From positions 248,001-312,000 of the forward strand of contig JAXGXJ010000005.1 in the NCBI GenBank assembly GCA_040772905.1: 64,000 nucleotides of DNA, read 5' to 3'. This DNA is from JAXGXJ01 sp040772905 (GTDB lineage: Bacteria; Actinomycetota; Thermoleophilia; RBG-16-64-13). A model generated the notes under the pieces. It was not told where the DNA came from, ran no database searches, and worked only from the letters and a program-made list of their open reading frames with translations. Shown one piece after another: positions 50,420-59,768 of the stretch. Numbering within the stretch: position 1 is the stretch's first letter; each line of letters starts with the position of its first letter. The position numbers were made by a program, and so were the translations under genes.

Positions 50420-52604
50420 GGCGCATCGCGACCCGCGTCGCGATATCGGTCGCGAGATCGATGTGGCGCTGGCCGACCCCATCCTCAAGGAGGCCATGGG
50501 TCGGGCGCTCGGCACCATGCACACGCGGCGTCACGCGGCGATCCCCTCCCAGGAGTGGTTCGAGGAGCGTCGAGAGCGGGCCCGAGCTGTCAAGGACGAG
50601 GCGCTCGACCGCCAGAGTGAGCTCCTGGCGGAGTTCATCGGCAAGGCACGAGCAGCCGGGGCCATCGTCCAACAGGCGCCCGATGCCGCTGCAGCCCGCG
50701 CCTACATCTGCGACCTGGCCCGTCGGCGCGGCGTGGAACTCGTCGTCAAGTCGAAGTCCATGACCACCGAGGAGATCGATCTCGCGCATGCGCTCGAGCG
50801 GACGGGGGTGTGCGTGATCGAGACCGATCTGGGGGAGCGCATCATCCAGTTGGCCGGCGAACGCCCCAGTCACCTCGTGGCCCCCGCCATCCACAAGAAC
50901 AAAGAGGAGATCATCCGCCTCTGTTCTGAGAAGATGGCCCCGGTGTGCCCGCCCACCGACGCCGAGGGGCTCACTCGGCTGGTGCGGGGCGAGCTGCGCG
51001 AGACCTTCCTGAGAGCGGGGATGGGTGTCACCGGTGCCAACTTCGCCATCGCCGAGACGGGGTCCATCGTCATCGTGGAGAACGAGGGCAACGCGAGCCT
51101 CACCACACTCCTGCCGCCCATCCATGCGGCGGTGGTGGGCAGGGAGAAGCTCATCCCTCGCCTTGCCGACCTGGCCGTGTTCCTGGAGTTGCTCCCACGT
51201 AGCGCGTCGGGGCAGAAGATGACCGGTTATGTGTCGCTGCTCACGGGCCGGCAGGCGTCACCGTTGCTCGGGCGTCCCGGCATGGAGCGCGAGTTCCATC
51301 TGATCATCCTCGACAACGGTCGCTCGGCCGCGCTCGATGATCCCGGGTTGCGCGAGATCCTGCGCTGCATCCGCTGCGGGGCCTGTCTCAATGCGTGTGC
51401 ACCATACTCCCTGGTGGGCGGGCATGTGTTCGGCGGTGACCCGTATCCCGGCGGCATCGGTTGCGCGTGGACCTACGTGACCAAGGGCCATGCCCAAGCG
51501 CGGGAGTTCAACGGTCTGTGCACCACCTGTTCGCGCTGCACTGAGGTGTGTCCGGTGAAGATAGACATTCCGTGGGTGAACACTCTGGTGCACCAGCGCA
51601 ACAACCGAGAGTTCGGCAGCGGCCTCCGCGAGCGCAGCTTCGCCCGCACCGACCTCATGGGGAAGGGTCTGAGCGCTCTAGCGCCGGTGAGCAACGCGGT
51701 GCTGCGGAGCGGGCCTGGGCGGCTGGGGCTGGCCGCCTTCGGCGTCGACGGCGCCCGTCCGCTGCCGCGCTACGAACGGACCACGTTCCGTGCGTGGTGG
51801 CGGCAGCGGGGCAAAGGGAGCCAGGCGGAAGAGGTGGCGGAGACCAAAGAAGCGCCACGGGTAGCGCTCTTCGTCGACTGCTTCACCAACCACAACCTGC
51901 CCCAGGTGGGCAGTGCCGCGGTCGAGGTCCTGGAGGCTGCTGGAGTGGATGTGGCTGTTCTCGGCAACCGCTGCTGTGGCCGGGGCGCCATGAGTCAGGG
52001 GCTGCTTGACAAACCACGGCAGTGGGCGGCCGAGAATCTTCCGATCCTTGAAGGTGCCATCGCCGAGGGCCACGAGGTGCTGTTCATCGAGCCATCATGT
52101 CTCTCTGCGATACGCGACGATTACACGCGCCTGCTGGAGGGCACCTCGTGGGCCGGGCGACGCCTGGAGCGGGTCCAGGCGCGCTGCTACGACATCGCTG
52201 AGTTCTTGGTGCTGCTCCACAGGGCGGGACGGCTGGAGCTTGGTCTGCAGCCGCTTACCGAGACGTTCGTCGTCCACGGCCACTGCCATCAGAAGAGCTT
52301 GGGCCTTGGGTCGTTCTCCGGCGAGCTACTGCGCCTCATCCCGGGCGTGACGGTGCACGAGGTGGAGGCGCTTTGCTGCGGATTGGTGGGCTCCTTCGGC
52401 TACAAGAAGGAGTATGCCGCTCTCTCTCGGGCGATAGGGGAGAGGCTCTTCGAGGAGTTGGCCCGCTTGCCGGGCGACGTCGTCACCTGCGGTATCTCGT
52501 GTCGCTCGCAGATCGAGATGGGTACGGGCCGACGCGTGGCCCATCCCGTGGAGGTGCTGGCACGAGCCCTGGGCGGGTCCACTAGCCTCTGCGATAGGGC
52601 GTGA
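50412..52604 (+). CDS. LutB-LutA fusion, Fe-S organic acid oxidase subunit
   Basis: A 730-residue fusion. Residues about 60-310 are the LutB LUD domain (SKSMTTEEIDLAHALER, GVTGANFAIAETGSIV). Two [4Fe-4S] motifs follow: Cys319/322/325/329 and Cys370/373/376/380. Residues about 482-720 contain two CCG domains as in LutA, GlpC and HdrB, with RCCGRG (521-522), PSC563, HGHCHQK and CCG (655-656). In Bacillus LutA and LutB are separate. With LutC upstream this would make a membrane-peripheral dehydrogenase for lactate or another 2-hydroxyacid. It overlaps the convergent ABC gene by 23 nt. Confidence 0.88.
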   Translation: MGRAHRDPRRDIGREIDVALADPILKEAMGRALGTMHTRRHAAIPSQEWFEERRERARAVKDEALDRQSELLAEFIGKARAAGAIVQQAPDAAAARAYICDLARRRGVELVVKSKSMTTEEIDLAHALERTGVCVIETDLGERIIQLAGERPSHLVAPAIHKNKEEIIRLCSEKMAPVCPPTDAEGLTRLVRGELRETFLRAGMGVTGANFAIAETGSIVIVENEGNASLTTLLPPIHAAVVGREKLIPRLADLAVFLELLPRSASGQKMTGYVSLLTGRQASPLLGRPGMEREFHLIILDNGRSAALDDPGLREILRCIRCGACLNACAPYSLVGGHVFGGDPYPGGIGCAWTYVTKGHAQAREFNGLCTTCSRCTEVCPVKIDIPWVNTLVHQRNNREFGSGLRERSFARTDLMGKGLSALAPVSNAVLRSGPGRLGLAAFGVDGARPLPRYERTTFRAWWRQRGKGSQAEEVAETKEAPRVALFVDCFTNHNLPQVGSAAVEVLEAAGVDVAVLGNRCCGRGAMSQGLLDKPRQWAAENLPILEGAIAEGHEVLFIEPSCLSAIRDDYTRLLEGTSWAGRRLERVQARCYDIAEFLVLLHRAGRLELGLQPLTETFVVHGHCHQKSLGLGSFSGELLRLIPGVTVHEVEALCCGLVGSFGYKKEYAALSRAIGERLFEELARLPGDVVTCGISCRSQIEMGTGRRVAHPVEVLARALGGSTSLCDRA

Positions 52605-54561
52605 CCGGCTCGAGGTCCGGTTCCTCCCGCGGATCGTTGACGGCGGTGGCCATGCCGGCGGTGCGCCGGTCTTGCCCGCCAAGCTGCGCGGCCACATCTC
52701 TCTTCGTCGGCCGGAACTGGGTCTCGTAGAGCTCGGCGTACAGTCCTCCGGCGCGCACGAGTTCCTCGTGGCGGCCTCGCTGGACGATGCGGCCTTCATC
52801 GAGTACCAGGATCTGGTCGGCGTCGCGCACCGTCGAGAGCCGGTGGGCGATGACCAGCGATGTCCGACCAGAGAGCGCCGTCTTGAGGGCTCGCTGCACC
52901 AGTCTCTCCGACTCGGAGTCCAGGTGCGCGGTAGCCTCGTCGAGCACCACTACGTCGGGAGCCTTGAGCAGCAGCCGGGCGATGGCGATGCGCTGCTTCT
53001 CACCCCCGGAGAGGCGGTAGCCGCGGTCGCCCACCAGCGTGTCGAGGCCGTCGGGCAGACTGTCGACGAAGGGGAGGATCTGCGCGGCGGCGAGTGCCTC
53101 GCGCAGCTGTTCCTCGGTCGCATCTGGCCGGGCGTAGAGCAAGTTGGCACGGATGGTGTCGTGGAACAGGTGCGGGTCTTGAGCCACCACGCCCACCACG
53201 TCGCGCAGCGAATCGGCTGTCGCCGCGCGCACGTCGATACCCGCGATCTCCACCGAGCCGGCCGACACGTCGTACAGGCGGGGGAGCAGCTGGCTGAGAG
53301 TGGTCTTGCCCGAGCCGGACGGCCCCACCAGGGCAACCAACTGCCCGGGCTCGGCCCGGAATGAGATATCGAAGAGCACATCCTTGCGCTGCCCCCCGGC
53401 CGTCGAGGCGACCGTCTCGAGAGAGGCGAGCGAGACCTCGTCGGGCGCGGGATAGCTGAAGGAGACCTGCCGGAACTCGACGGAAGCGGGGCCGCGGGGG
53501 ATGGGCACGGCATCGGGCGCTTCTGCGATGGAAGGCTTGAGGTCGAGCACTTCGAAGATGCGCTCGAACGATACCAGCGTGGTCATGACGTTCACATGCA
53601 TGTTGGAGAGAGCCGTGAGCGGAGCATAGAGCCGGCCCAGATATGCCGCCAGCGCGACAAGAGTGCCGACATCGAGGGCGCCTTCCACCGTCAGCAGGCC
53701 ACCCCAGCCATAGACCAGAGCGGTGGCCAGCGACGCCGTCAGCATGAGCGCTACGAAGAACACCCGGGCGTACATGGCCTGGGTCACGCCGATGTCGCGC
53801 ACCCGCCCGGCACGCCGGCGGAACGACGCATCCTCGTCGACCGGACGTCCGAACAGCTTCACCAGCAGCGCGCCTGCCACGTTCAAGCGCTCCACCATGA
53901 TGGCGTTCATGTCGGCGTTCAGGTCGTACTTCTCGCGCATGATGGTCTGCAGCCGCCGCCCCAACCAGCGCGCGGGCAGCACGAACACGGGGAGGAGGAC
54001 GAGGGCGACCAGCGTGAGCTTCCAGGAGAGCACGAACATGGCGACCAGCACCAGGGTGACGCTGATGAGGTTCCCCACCACGGTGGACAGCACGTCGGTG
54101 AACGATTGCTGCGCCCCGAGCACGTCGCTGTTCAGGCGGCTCACCAGGGCCCCGGTCTGGGCCCGCGTGAAGAAGGCGACAGGGAGGCGTTGCACGTGCG
54201 AGAAGACACGCGTGCGGAGATCGTACACCAGTCCCTCGCCCACGCGGGCGGATAGGTAGCGCTGCCCCAGCGAGGTGATCGCGTCCACGAGAGCGAGGCC
54301 GGCCACGACGAGCGCTAGCATGACGATGAGGCCGGTCTGCCGACCGACGATCCCTTCATTGATGATGTGTCGGTAGATGAGGGGATTCGCCGCGCCGATG
54401 ACGGCGCTGAGTATCACCAGCGCCAGGAAGGCCGCCAGCGCCGACTTATGCGGTGCGGCGAAGTCGAGCACCCGCCGGGCGGTACCGGCGGCCACCTTGC
54501 GGCCCTTCACCTCACCGGACTGGCGCATAGAGCGCACCACTTGTCCACCCATCGGCTGCAT
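52582..54561 (-). CDS. ABC-type multidrug exporter, fused permease and ATPase
   Basis: A 659-residue half-transporter. Six transmembrane helices lie at about residues 35-330. The nucleotide-binding domain has Walker A GPSGSGKTTL, signature LSGGEKQRIAIARLLL, and Walker B VVVLDEATAHLD. A homodimer would export lipophilic drugs or lipids. The start overlaps the MarR stop (TGATG), so both are made from one message and the exporter is under MarR control. About 50 extra residues follow the ATPase. Confidence 0.92.
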   Translation of the reverse strand: MQPMGGQVVRSMRQSGEVKGRKVAAGTARRVLDFAAPHKSALAAFLALVILSAVIGAANPLIYRHIINEGIVGRQTGLIVMLALVVAGLALVDAITSLGQRYLSARVGEGLVYDLRTRVFSHVQRLPVAFFTRAQTGALVSRLNSDVLGAQQSFTDVLSTVVGNLISVTLVLVAMFVLSWKLTLVALVLLPVFVLPARWLGRRLQTIMREKYDLNADMNAIMVERLNVAGALLVKLFGRPVDEDASFRRRAGRVRDIGVTQAMYARVFFVALMLTASLATALVYGWGGLLTVEGALDVGTLVALAAYLGRLYAPLTALSNMHVNVMTTLVSFERIFEVLDLKPSIAEAPDAVPIPRGPASVEFRQVSFSYPAPDEVSLASLETVASTAGGQRKDVLFDISFRAEPGQLVALVGPSGSGKTTLSQLLPRLYDVSAGSVEIAGIDVRAATADSLRDVVGVVAQDPHLFHDTIRANLLYARPDATEEQLREALAAAQILPFVDSLPDGLDTLVGDRGYRLSGGEKQRIAIARLLLKAPDVVVLDEATAHLDSESERLVQRALKTALSGRTSLVIAHRLSTVRDADQILVLDEGRIVQRGRHEELVRAGGLYAELYETQFRPTKRDVAAQLGGQDRRTAGMATAVNDPREEPDLEPVTPYRRG

Positions 54562-55034
54562 CAGACGGCCTCGGTGACCAGCATCAGTAGACGCAGGAGT
54601 TCGCTGCGATCTGAGGGTCCCAGGGGTGCGAACAGACTTTCCGCGCTTCGCCTGCGCTGCGCGGCGAGCCGGGAGATCAGATCGGCGCCGTCAGAGGTGG
54701 CCGACACTCTGATGGAGCGGCGGTCGTCCGGATCGGGCGTCCGTTGCACGAATCCCGCCTCTTCGAGTCCGTCCACCCGGGCGGTGGCCGTGCGGGGCAC
54801 TATCTCCAGGGTTTCGGCCAAGTCGACCATGCGCATGGGGCCGTGCTCCACGAGCACACGGAGCGCTCGGGCTTGAGCGAACGTGAGACCGTGCGGGGCA
54901 AGCTCTGCACGCTCGCTCCTGCGCAGGCGCCAGGAGGCTCGGGTGAGGGCCTCCGCGAGCCTCTCCGGCGTCTCGTCTCCGGGCTGGGCCGCCTCCAGTG
55001 GTGGTCCGGTCTCAAGGTCGGTGTCGTGCGCCAT
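54561..55034 (-). CDS. MarR family transcriptional regulator
   Basis: A 157-residue winged-helix repressor: LAPHGLTFAQARALRVLVEHGPM, VDLAETLEIVPRTATARVDGLEEAGFVQR and DPDDRRSIRVSATSDG, the last being the wing. It likely represses itself and the downstream exporter, with relief by a ligand. A candidate operator lies at 55119-55131. Confidence 0.92.
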   Translation of the reverse strand: MAHDTDLETGPPLEAAQPGDETPERLAEALTRASWRLRRSERAELAPHGLTFAQARALRVLVEHGPMRMVDLAETLEIVPRTATARVDGLEEAGFVQRTPDPDDRRSIRVSATSDGADLISRLAAQRRRSAESLFAPLGPSDRSELLRLLMLVTEAV

Positions 55035-55118
55035 GTCTCAAACTCCTCTGTAGCGCGCCCATGCTCGGCGGGCCCGGTATCTATCCAGATGTGCGCTTAT
55101 GAGGAGTCTAGCACATTA

Positions 55119-55131
55119 TGAGTTTAACTCA
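55119..55131. promoter_or_regulatory. Candidate MarR operator
   Basis: TGAGTT and AACTCA flank a single T. On the minus strand it lies between TTGACG and CATAAT, inside the spacer of a likely MarR promoter. Binding there would block RNA polymerase. Confidence 0.6.
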
Positions 55132-55185
55132 GTAATAGCCGTCAACACAACGAAGGCCTTGTGAGGCCGTGACCTCACTGTGGCA

Positions 55186-56541
55186 TCAGCAGTTGCGGCA
55201 CAGACCTCGCGCTGCCAGGAGTATGGGATCCCACACCATGGAGAACGGGGGCGCGTAGGCCAGGTCAAGAGTGGCCACGTCGTCGACGGTCATACCGGCC
55301 TGCAGCGCGGTCGCCAGCACGTTGATGCGCATGGCTGCACCTGCTCCTCCGACGATCTGTCCTCCCAGCAGACGCCCGCTGCCCACCTCGGCGATGAGCT
55401 TCACCGTCATAGGCTGGACGGTCGGGTAGTAGCGGGTGGCGGTCTGCGCCTCGGCCTTGCCGACGGCGAACTCGATGCCGGTGCCCTGGAGGTCGGTCTC
55501 CGACACCCCGGTGTGTGATATTTCCACCGGGCCGGCCTTGGTGATGGTGGTGCCGAACGTGCCTGGGTACGCCATATCCCCGCCGGTGAGGTTCGTGCCG
55601 GCCACGCGCCCTTGCTTGCTCGCGATGGTGGCCAGAGACGTCCAGTAGGGCTGCCCAGTGGCCAGTTGCACGGTCTCCACACAGTCACCGGCCGCCCAGA
55701 TACCGGCGGCGGGGGTACGCATGTGGTCATCGACCTTGATGGCTCCCTTGACTCCCAGCGGCAGACCGGCCTCACGGGCGAGATCGGAGTTAGGCGTGAC
55801 GCCGGTCGCCACGATCACCAAGTCGGCAGGAAGGGTCCTCTCGGAGGTCACCACAGCCGTCACTCGACCCTGGTCTTCTTCGAAGCCGGTCGCGGCTTCT
55901 CCTGGATAGAGGTGTATCCCCATCTCGTTGAGGGCCTCCGCCACTTTGTCGCCCATGTCGGGGTCCAAGGAGCGCATGAGGGAAGGAGCTCTCGCCACGA
56001 GGCTGACGTCCACATCCCAACGGTGGAAGGTCTCGGTCAGCTCCACTCCGATGTAGCCACCGCCCACTATCACCACCCGTGTCGGGCGCTCGGTCTCCAT
56101 GAGCTGCCGTAGAGCCTGCGCGTCATCCAGCGTGCTCACCGTGTAGATGCCTTTCGCCTCCACGCCGGGCAGGTCGGGACGCACAGGCCTCGCTCCCGTG
56201 GTGATGAGCAGGTGGTCGTAGGGTTCCTCGTATTCCTGCCCGGTTTCCAGGTTCCGAACGACTACACGTGCCTCGTCCGGCCGGATGGCGATCACCTCCT
56301 GGCGGATGCGCACCTCGATGTCCTGCTTGGCGCCGAACTGCTCGGGAGTCCTGATCACGAGCTTAGGGAGCGCGTCGATGAGGCCGCCCACGTAGTATGG
56401 GATGCCGCAGGCCGCATACGACACGTGGTTGCCCTTCTCAAAGGCCAGGATCTCCAGGTCCTCTCGTCCGCGGCGGGCCTGGGAGGCCGCGGTCATCCCC
56501 GCTGCGTCGCCCCCGATGACAATCAGTCGCTCTCTGCTCAT
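55186..56541 (-). CDS. CoA-disulfide reductase-like FAD/NAD(P) flavoprotein
   Basis: A 451-residue flavoprotein. It has FAD motif VIGGDAAGMTAA, the redox cysteine Cys45 in SYAACGIPYYVGG (the single-cysteine active site of CoADR and NADH oxidase/persulfide reductase relatives), NAD(P) motif VIVGGGYIGVE, and GIWAAGDCVE. A dimerisation domain follows; the tail ends RNC. No rhodanese domain is attached. The frame extends upstream, but MSRERLIVIGG at 56541 is the natural start. It is divergent from an MFS transporter. Confidence 0.88.
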   Translation of the reverse strand: MSRERLIVIGGDAAGMTAASQARRGREDLEILAFEKGNHVSYAACGIPYYVGGLIDALPKLVIRTPEQFGAKQDIEVRIRQEVIAIRPDEARVVVRNLETGQEYEEPYDHLLITTGARPVRPDLPGVEAKGIYTVSTLDDAQALRQLMETERPTRVVIVGGGYIGVELTETFHRWDVDVSLVARAPSLMRSLDPDMGDKVAEALNEMGIHLYPGEAATGFEEDQGRVTAVVTSERTLPADLVIVATGVTPNSDLAREAGLPLGVKGAIKVDDHMRTPAAGIWAAGDCVETVQLATGQPYWTSLATIASKQGRVAGTNLTGGDMAYPGTFGTTITKAGPVEISHTGVSETDLQGTGIEFAVGKAEAQTATRYYPTVQPMTVKLIAEVGSGRLLGGQIVGGAGAAMRINVLATALQAGMTVDDVATLDLAYAPPFSMVWDPILLAARGLCRNC

Positions 56542-56591
56542 GGCGCCCTCCCGGACTCCCGTGTCGTCGTACGAGTGGGCCCTTGCCCACG

Positions 56592-56609
56592 TGTCTACCA
56601 TGATAGACA
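56592..56609. promoter_or_regulatory. Palindrome between the flavoprotein and MFS genes
   Basis: TGTCTA and TAGACA flank CCATGA, in the 166-nt divergent intergenic region. It is a likely operator. TAGAAT at 56683-56688 may be the -10 box of the MFS gene. Confidence 0.5.
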
Positions 56610-56707
56610 GATATTGGGCCGGCGGTAGACTGAGGGCAAGACGCGACTCCATGTGATCTGCGCGCAAGCGCCAACAGCGAACTAGAATGTGCGTTACTAT
56701 CGATAAC

Positions 56708-57979
56708 ATGGTCGATCGTCTCCGCACCTCCTGGATCTCACCTGCTGCGCGCGGGTTCATCATGCTCGCCGTCATGCAGTTGGCCTACGGTTTCGCCAAC
56801 AGCGCCAGCAACAGCACGGTCACCAACTTCTTCGCAGAGGTCCTGCATTTCAGTGGGCCGCAGTTCGGCTACATGACGGCCATCCGAGAATTGGGCGGTC
56901 TTACGCTGATCTTGCTCATGGCGCTCCTCTATCGGGTGTCGCTGCAATGGTTGACGGCCGGGGCCATGTTCTTCTTGGGCGTCGGCTACGCCTTGCACGG
57001 GGTGGCCACCAACTTCGTCACCCTCATACCCTGGCTCCTCATGAGCAGCTTCGGTCTGCATACGGTGCTGCAGACCCAATACTCCCTGGGAATGAGCTTG
57101 ACCACCCAGGAGAAGAGCGGACGCGTACTGGGGCGCATGAACGCCTACGCGCAGGTGGGCACGTTCTTGGCTCTCATCGTGGTCTTCCTGGTCTTCCAGT
57201 TCAAAGTGTTCTCATACGTGCCCACGTTCATCGTCATGGGAGTGGTGGGTGTCGTCGGAGCCATCGCCATCGTCCGTTTCCCCAACCTGCACGAGGGAGA
57301 GCCGCGGAAGGTGCTGCCCCAGCGCCAGCGCATCGTGTGGCGCAGGGATTACCACTATTTCTATTGGATGAACCTCCTGGACGGCGTACGTCAGCAGATC
57401 TTCTTCTCTTTCGGGCTCTGGGTGCTGGTGAACCGTTTCGGGCTCACCGTGGCCCAGATCTCGCTCCTGCTGATGATCGTCACCTTTGTCGCCATCTTCT
57501 CGTCGTCGTATCTGGGCCGACTCATCGACCGGCTGGGCGAGCGGAGCTTCCTCCAGGGCATCAATATCGGCTACGTGGTGGCCCTCGCCGGCTACGCCCT
57601 GGCGGGGGACGTCTACCTGGCCTGCTTCTTCTACGTCGTCTATTCGTTCATCGCTCCCTTCTCCAGCATCGGGGCGTCGACCTATCTGCGTAAGATCGCG
57701 GTGCCCGAGGATGTGGCTCCCAGCTTGGCCATGGGGGTGACCATCCTGCACGCCACAGCTGTGGTGGTGCCCGTGGTGGCAGGGATCATCCTCAATTTTG
57801 TCGGCTATCAGATTCCCTTCTTCATCGCCTGCGGCGCCGCGCTCGTGGCGGTGGCGGTGACTCACCGCCTGAATCCGCAGGCCCAAAGGAGCGCTGCCCG
57901 TGTGGCGTTGGATGAGGCCGTCCTGGCGCAGCGGGCGGTTGGAGTGCCTGTGGGCGAGGTGACTGCCCAGAATCCCTGA
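56708..57979 (+). CDS. MFS transporter
   Basis: About 423 residues and 12 predicted helices, such as GFIMLAVMQLAYGFANSA and FIMGVVGVVGAIAIV-like stretches. Between halves lies a cytoplasmic loop with RKVLPQRQRIVWRRDYHYFY; DRLGERSF resembles the MFS motif A. ATG 56708 lies about 20 nt after the likely -10 box, and an ATG at 56687 overlaps that box. The substrate is unknown. A DNA palindrome GTTA...TAAC directly precedes the start. Confidence 0.85.
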   Translation: MVDRLRTSWISPAARGFIMLAVMQLAYGFANSASNSTVTNFFAEVLHFSGPQFGYMTAIRELGGLTLILLMALLYRVSLQWLTAGAMFFLGVGYALHGVATNFVTLIPWLLMSSFGLHTVLQTQYSLGMSLTTQEKSGRVLGRMNAYAQVGTFLALIVVFLVFQFKVFSYVPTFIVMGVVGVVGAIAIVRFPNLHEGEPRKVLPQRQRIVWRRDYHYFYWMNLLDGVRQQIFFSFGLWVLVNRFGLTVAQISLLLMIVTFVAIFSSSYLGRLIDRLGERSFLQGINIGYVVALAGYALAGDVYLACFFYVVYSFIAPFSSIGASTYLRKIAVPEDVAPSLAMGVTILHATAVVVPVVAGIILNFVGYQIPFFIACGAALVAVAVTHRLNPQAQRSAARVALDEAVLAQRAVGVPVGEVTAQNP

Positions 57980-58037
57980 GAGAAAGAAGCTGCAATCGGC
58001 CGCCATGCGGCTGGGTTGACCGCGAAGGGGGATGACC

Positions 58038-58499
58038 ATGGCATATGAGTGTGAGTTGAGAGAGCAGGCGGCGCAGCCGGTGCTGGTCGTCCGCACACGC
58101 ACTCCGCTGGAGGGGCTTCCGCAGGCACTCGCCGAGGCCTACGCGGCAATCGGGCGCTACTTGGCGCTGTCGGGCGGGCGGCGGGCGGGAGCTCCGTTCG
58201 TGGTCTACCACAACATGGACATGCAGGACCTCGAGGTCGAGATCGGCTTCCCGGTGACCAAGCGTCTGAAGGGTACCGACACCATCCGTTCCGGCGTCAT
58301 CCCGGCGGGCACCTACGCCGTGTGTGTCCACGAGGGACCCTATACCGAGTTACATCAGGCCTATGCCGCACTCACAGAATGGATGACCGGGAACGGCCAT
58401 CAGCATGCGGGGCCGAGTTACGAGATGTATCTGAACGACCCCTCTCAGACCGCGCCCGATAAGCTCCTCACCCAGATAGCTTTCCGTCTGGAGCAGTGA
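58038..58499 (+). CDS. GyrI-like small-molecule-binding protein
   Basis: A 153-residue stand-alone AraC effector-binding/GyrI-like domain: RPL-type loops, FVVYHNMDMQDLEVEIGFPV, and IPAGTYAVCVHEGPYTELHQAY, with a terminal YEMYLNDP. Family members bind drug-like or hydrophobic ligands. ATG 58038 lies 6 nt after GAAGGGGG; ATG 58032 is immediately after it. The stop overlaps the next gene's start (GTGA). Confidence 0.85.
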   Translation: MAYECELREQAAQPVLVVRTRTPLEGLPQALAEAYAAIGRYLALSGGRRAGAPFVVYHNMDMQDLEVEIGFPVTKRLKGTDTIRSGVIPAGTYAVCVHEGPYTELHQAYAALTEWMTGNGHQHAGPSYEMYLNDPSQTAPDKLLTQIAFRLEQ

Positions 58500-59023
58500 A
58501 GAGAGTCTGGCGCCGAGACCGGATCTGCAGAGGCGCCTGGACTCTCGCCAGGTCGGCCTCACTCACGTTGGTGATGATGGTCCTGCTGGGGACTCTGCTG
58601 CTTGCGGGGTGCGGGTCGGGGGGCCTGACGGGCGCCGGGCCCGGCACTACCGCGACAGGCGGAGGCGCGGCGACCACCGGTCCGGCGACGGACGATGCGC
58701 AGTTCGCCCAGGCTTTCGCCGACCGCGCTCAGGATGTGTCCGTACAGGGCCGGGGTACGGTGGTGCGGCTTCTCGACGACGACACCAGCGGTGACAGACA
58801 CCAGCGTTTCATAGTGGGACTCGCGTCTGGGCAGACCCTCCTCATCAGCCACAACATCGATGTGGCTCCTCGCGTGGCATCGTTGAAGGTGGGAGATGTG
58901 GTGGTCTTCAAGGGTGAGTATGCGTGGAACGAACAGGGTGGCATCGTCCACTGGACGCACCACGACCCCGATGGGAGCCACGAGGGCGGCTGGATCGAGC
59001 ACGAGGGCCGAAGGTACGAGTAG
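58496..59023 (+). CDS. DUF3465 lipoprotein
   Basis: A 175-residue lipoprotein. The signal peptide ends at LLLAGC (about residue 39), then a Gly/Thr linker and a DUF3465 domain run to the end. The domain has QGRGTVVRLL, HQRFIVGLASGQTLLISHNID and KGEYAWNEQGGIVHWTHHDP. The fold is related to nucleic-acid-binding OB folds, but the role of these exported proteins is unknown. It is coupled to the GyrI-like gene. Confidence 0.85.
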   Translation: MKRVWRRDRICRGAWTLARSASLTLVMMVLLGTLLLAGCGSGGLTGAGPGTTATGGGAATTGPATDDAQFAQAFADRAQDVSVQGRGTVVRLLDDDTSGDRHQRFIVGLASGQTLLISHNIDVAPRVASLKVGDVVVFKGEYAWNEQGGIVHWTHHDPDGSHEGGWIEHEGRRYE

Positions 59024-59031
59024 CTGCCGGC

Positions 59032-59625
59032 TCAGTCCGATGCCATGTGGAAATCGGCCCAGGTGCCGCAACGGTCGCGATACTCGAAGTGCCGGTCGTG
59101 ATCGGCCCAGACCCAGAAGGGAGCATGGGCCGCCTTGACGTTGGAGAGGAAGGGCATGGTGACATTCTCCAGACGCACGGGGCTGCCGTCGGGGCCCGTG
59201 GTGAGTTCCATGCGCATGCGGCCGGTGGGCATGGTGAACTCGACGGCGTTCTCACCCTCGTCCACCGTGATGGGCACATAGTGGACGCCGAGCACCCGTT
59301 TCATCAAGACGCCTCCCAAAGCCTCCAGTGCCAGCGTATCCAGGACGGCCCGTTGCTCAGCGGTTACCCGGTCGTCGATGTAGATGGCGCCCTCGGATCC
59401 CTTGCTGGACACTTCGGCGTAGGTGGCGTAGGGGAGGTCTCCCATGTAGATGGCGGTCACGCCGGACAGATCGACGCCGGCTGCGTTGCCTTCCGTCACT
59501 CTGAACACCATGAAATACCGACAACCGCCCTCTTTGTCCCTGCCGAAGTAGTAGGGGCAGTGGCCTTCGGAGGCGCAGGTCTCGTGATAGACGCCTCGTA
59601 CCATCCATGCCGGGGAAGAGCCCAT
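59032..59625 (-). CDS. DUF1326 family protein
   Basis: A 197-residue cytoplasmic protein. It begins MGSSPAWMVRGVYHETCASEGHCPYYFG and then has CRYFMVF, the cysteine arrangement of DUF1326, a family of unknown function. AAGGAGG precedes ATG 59625. It is convergent with the DUF3465 gene (8-nt gap) and divergent from ferritin, so the 143-nt region between it and ferritin may control both. Confidence 0.8.
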   Translation of the reverse strand: MGSSPAWMVRGVYHETCASEGHCPYYFGRDKEGGCRYFMVFRVTEGNAAGVDLSGVTAIYMGDLPYATYAEVSSKGSEGAIYIDDRVTAEQRAVLDTLALEALGGVLMKRVLGVHYVPITVDEGENAVEFTMPTGRMRMELTTGPDGSPVRLENVTMPFLSNVKAAHAPFWVWADHDRHFEYRDRCGTWADFHMASD

Positions 59626-59768
59626 GAACGACCTCCTTGTCACCGCGTTCGACAGTCTTGATCCCACTCTAGCCAAGAATGAGGTAACGCGCTCATACTC
59701 TTGAGAGAGGGGTTTGTCTGGCGTACACCCAGGGGTATACGAGCTCGGGAATCTACGAAGGAGGAGAC

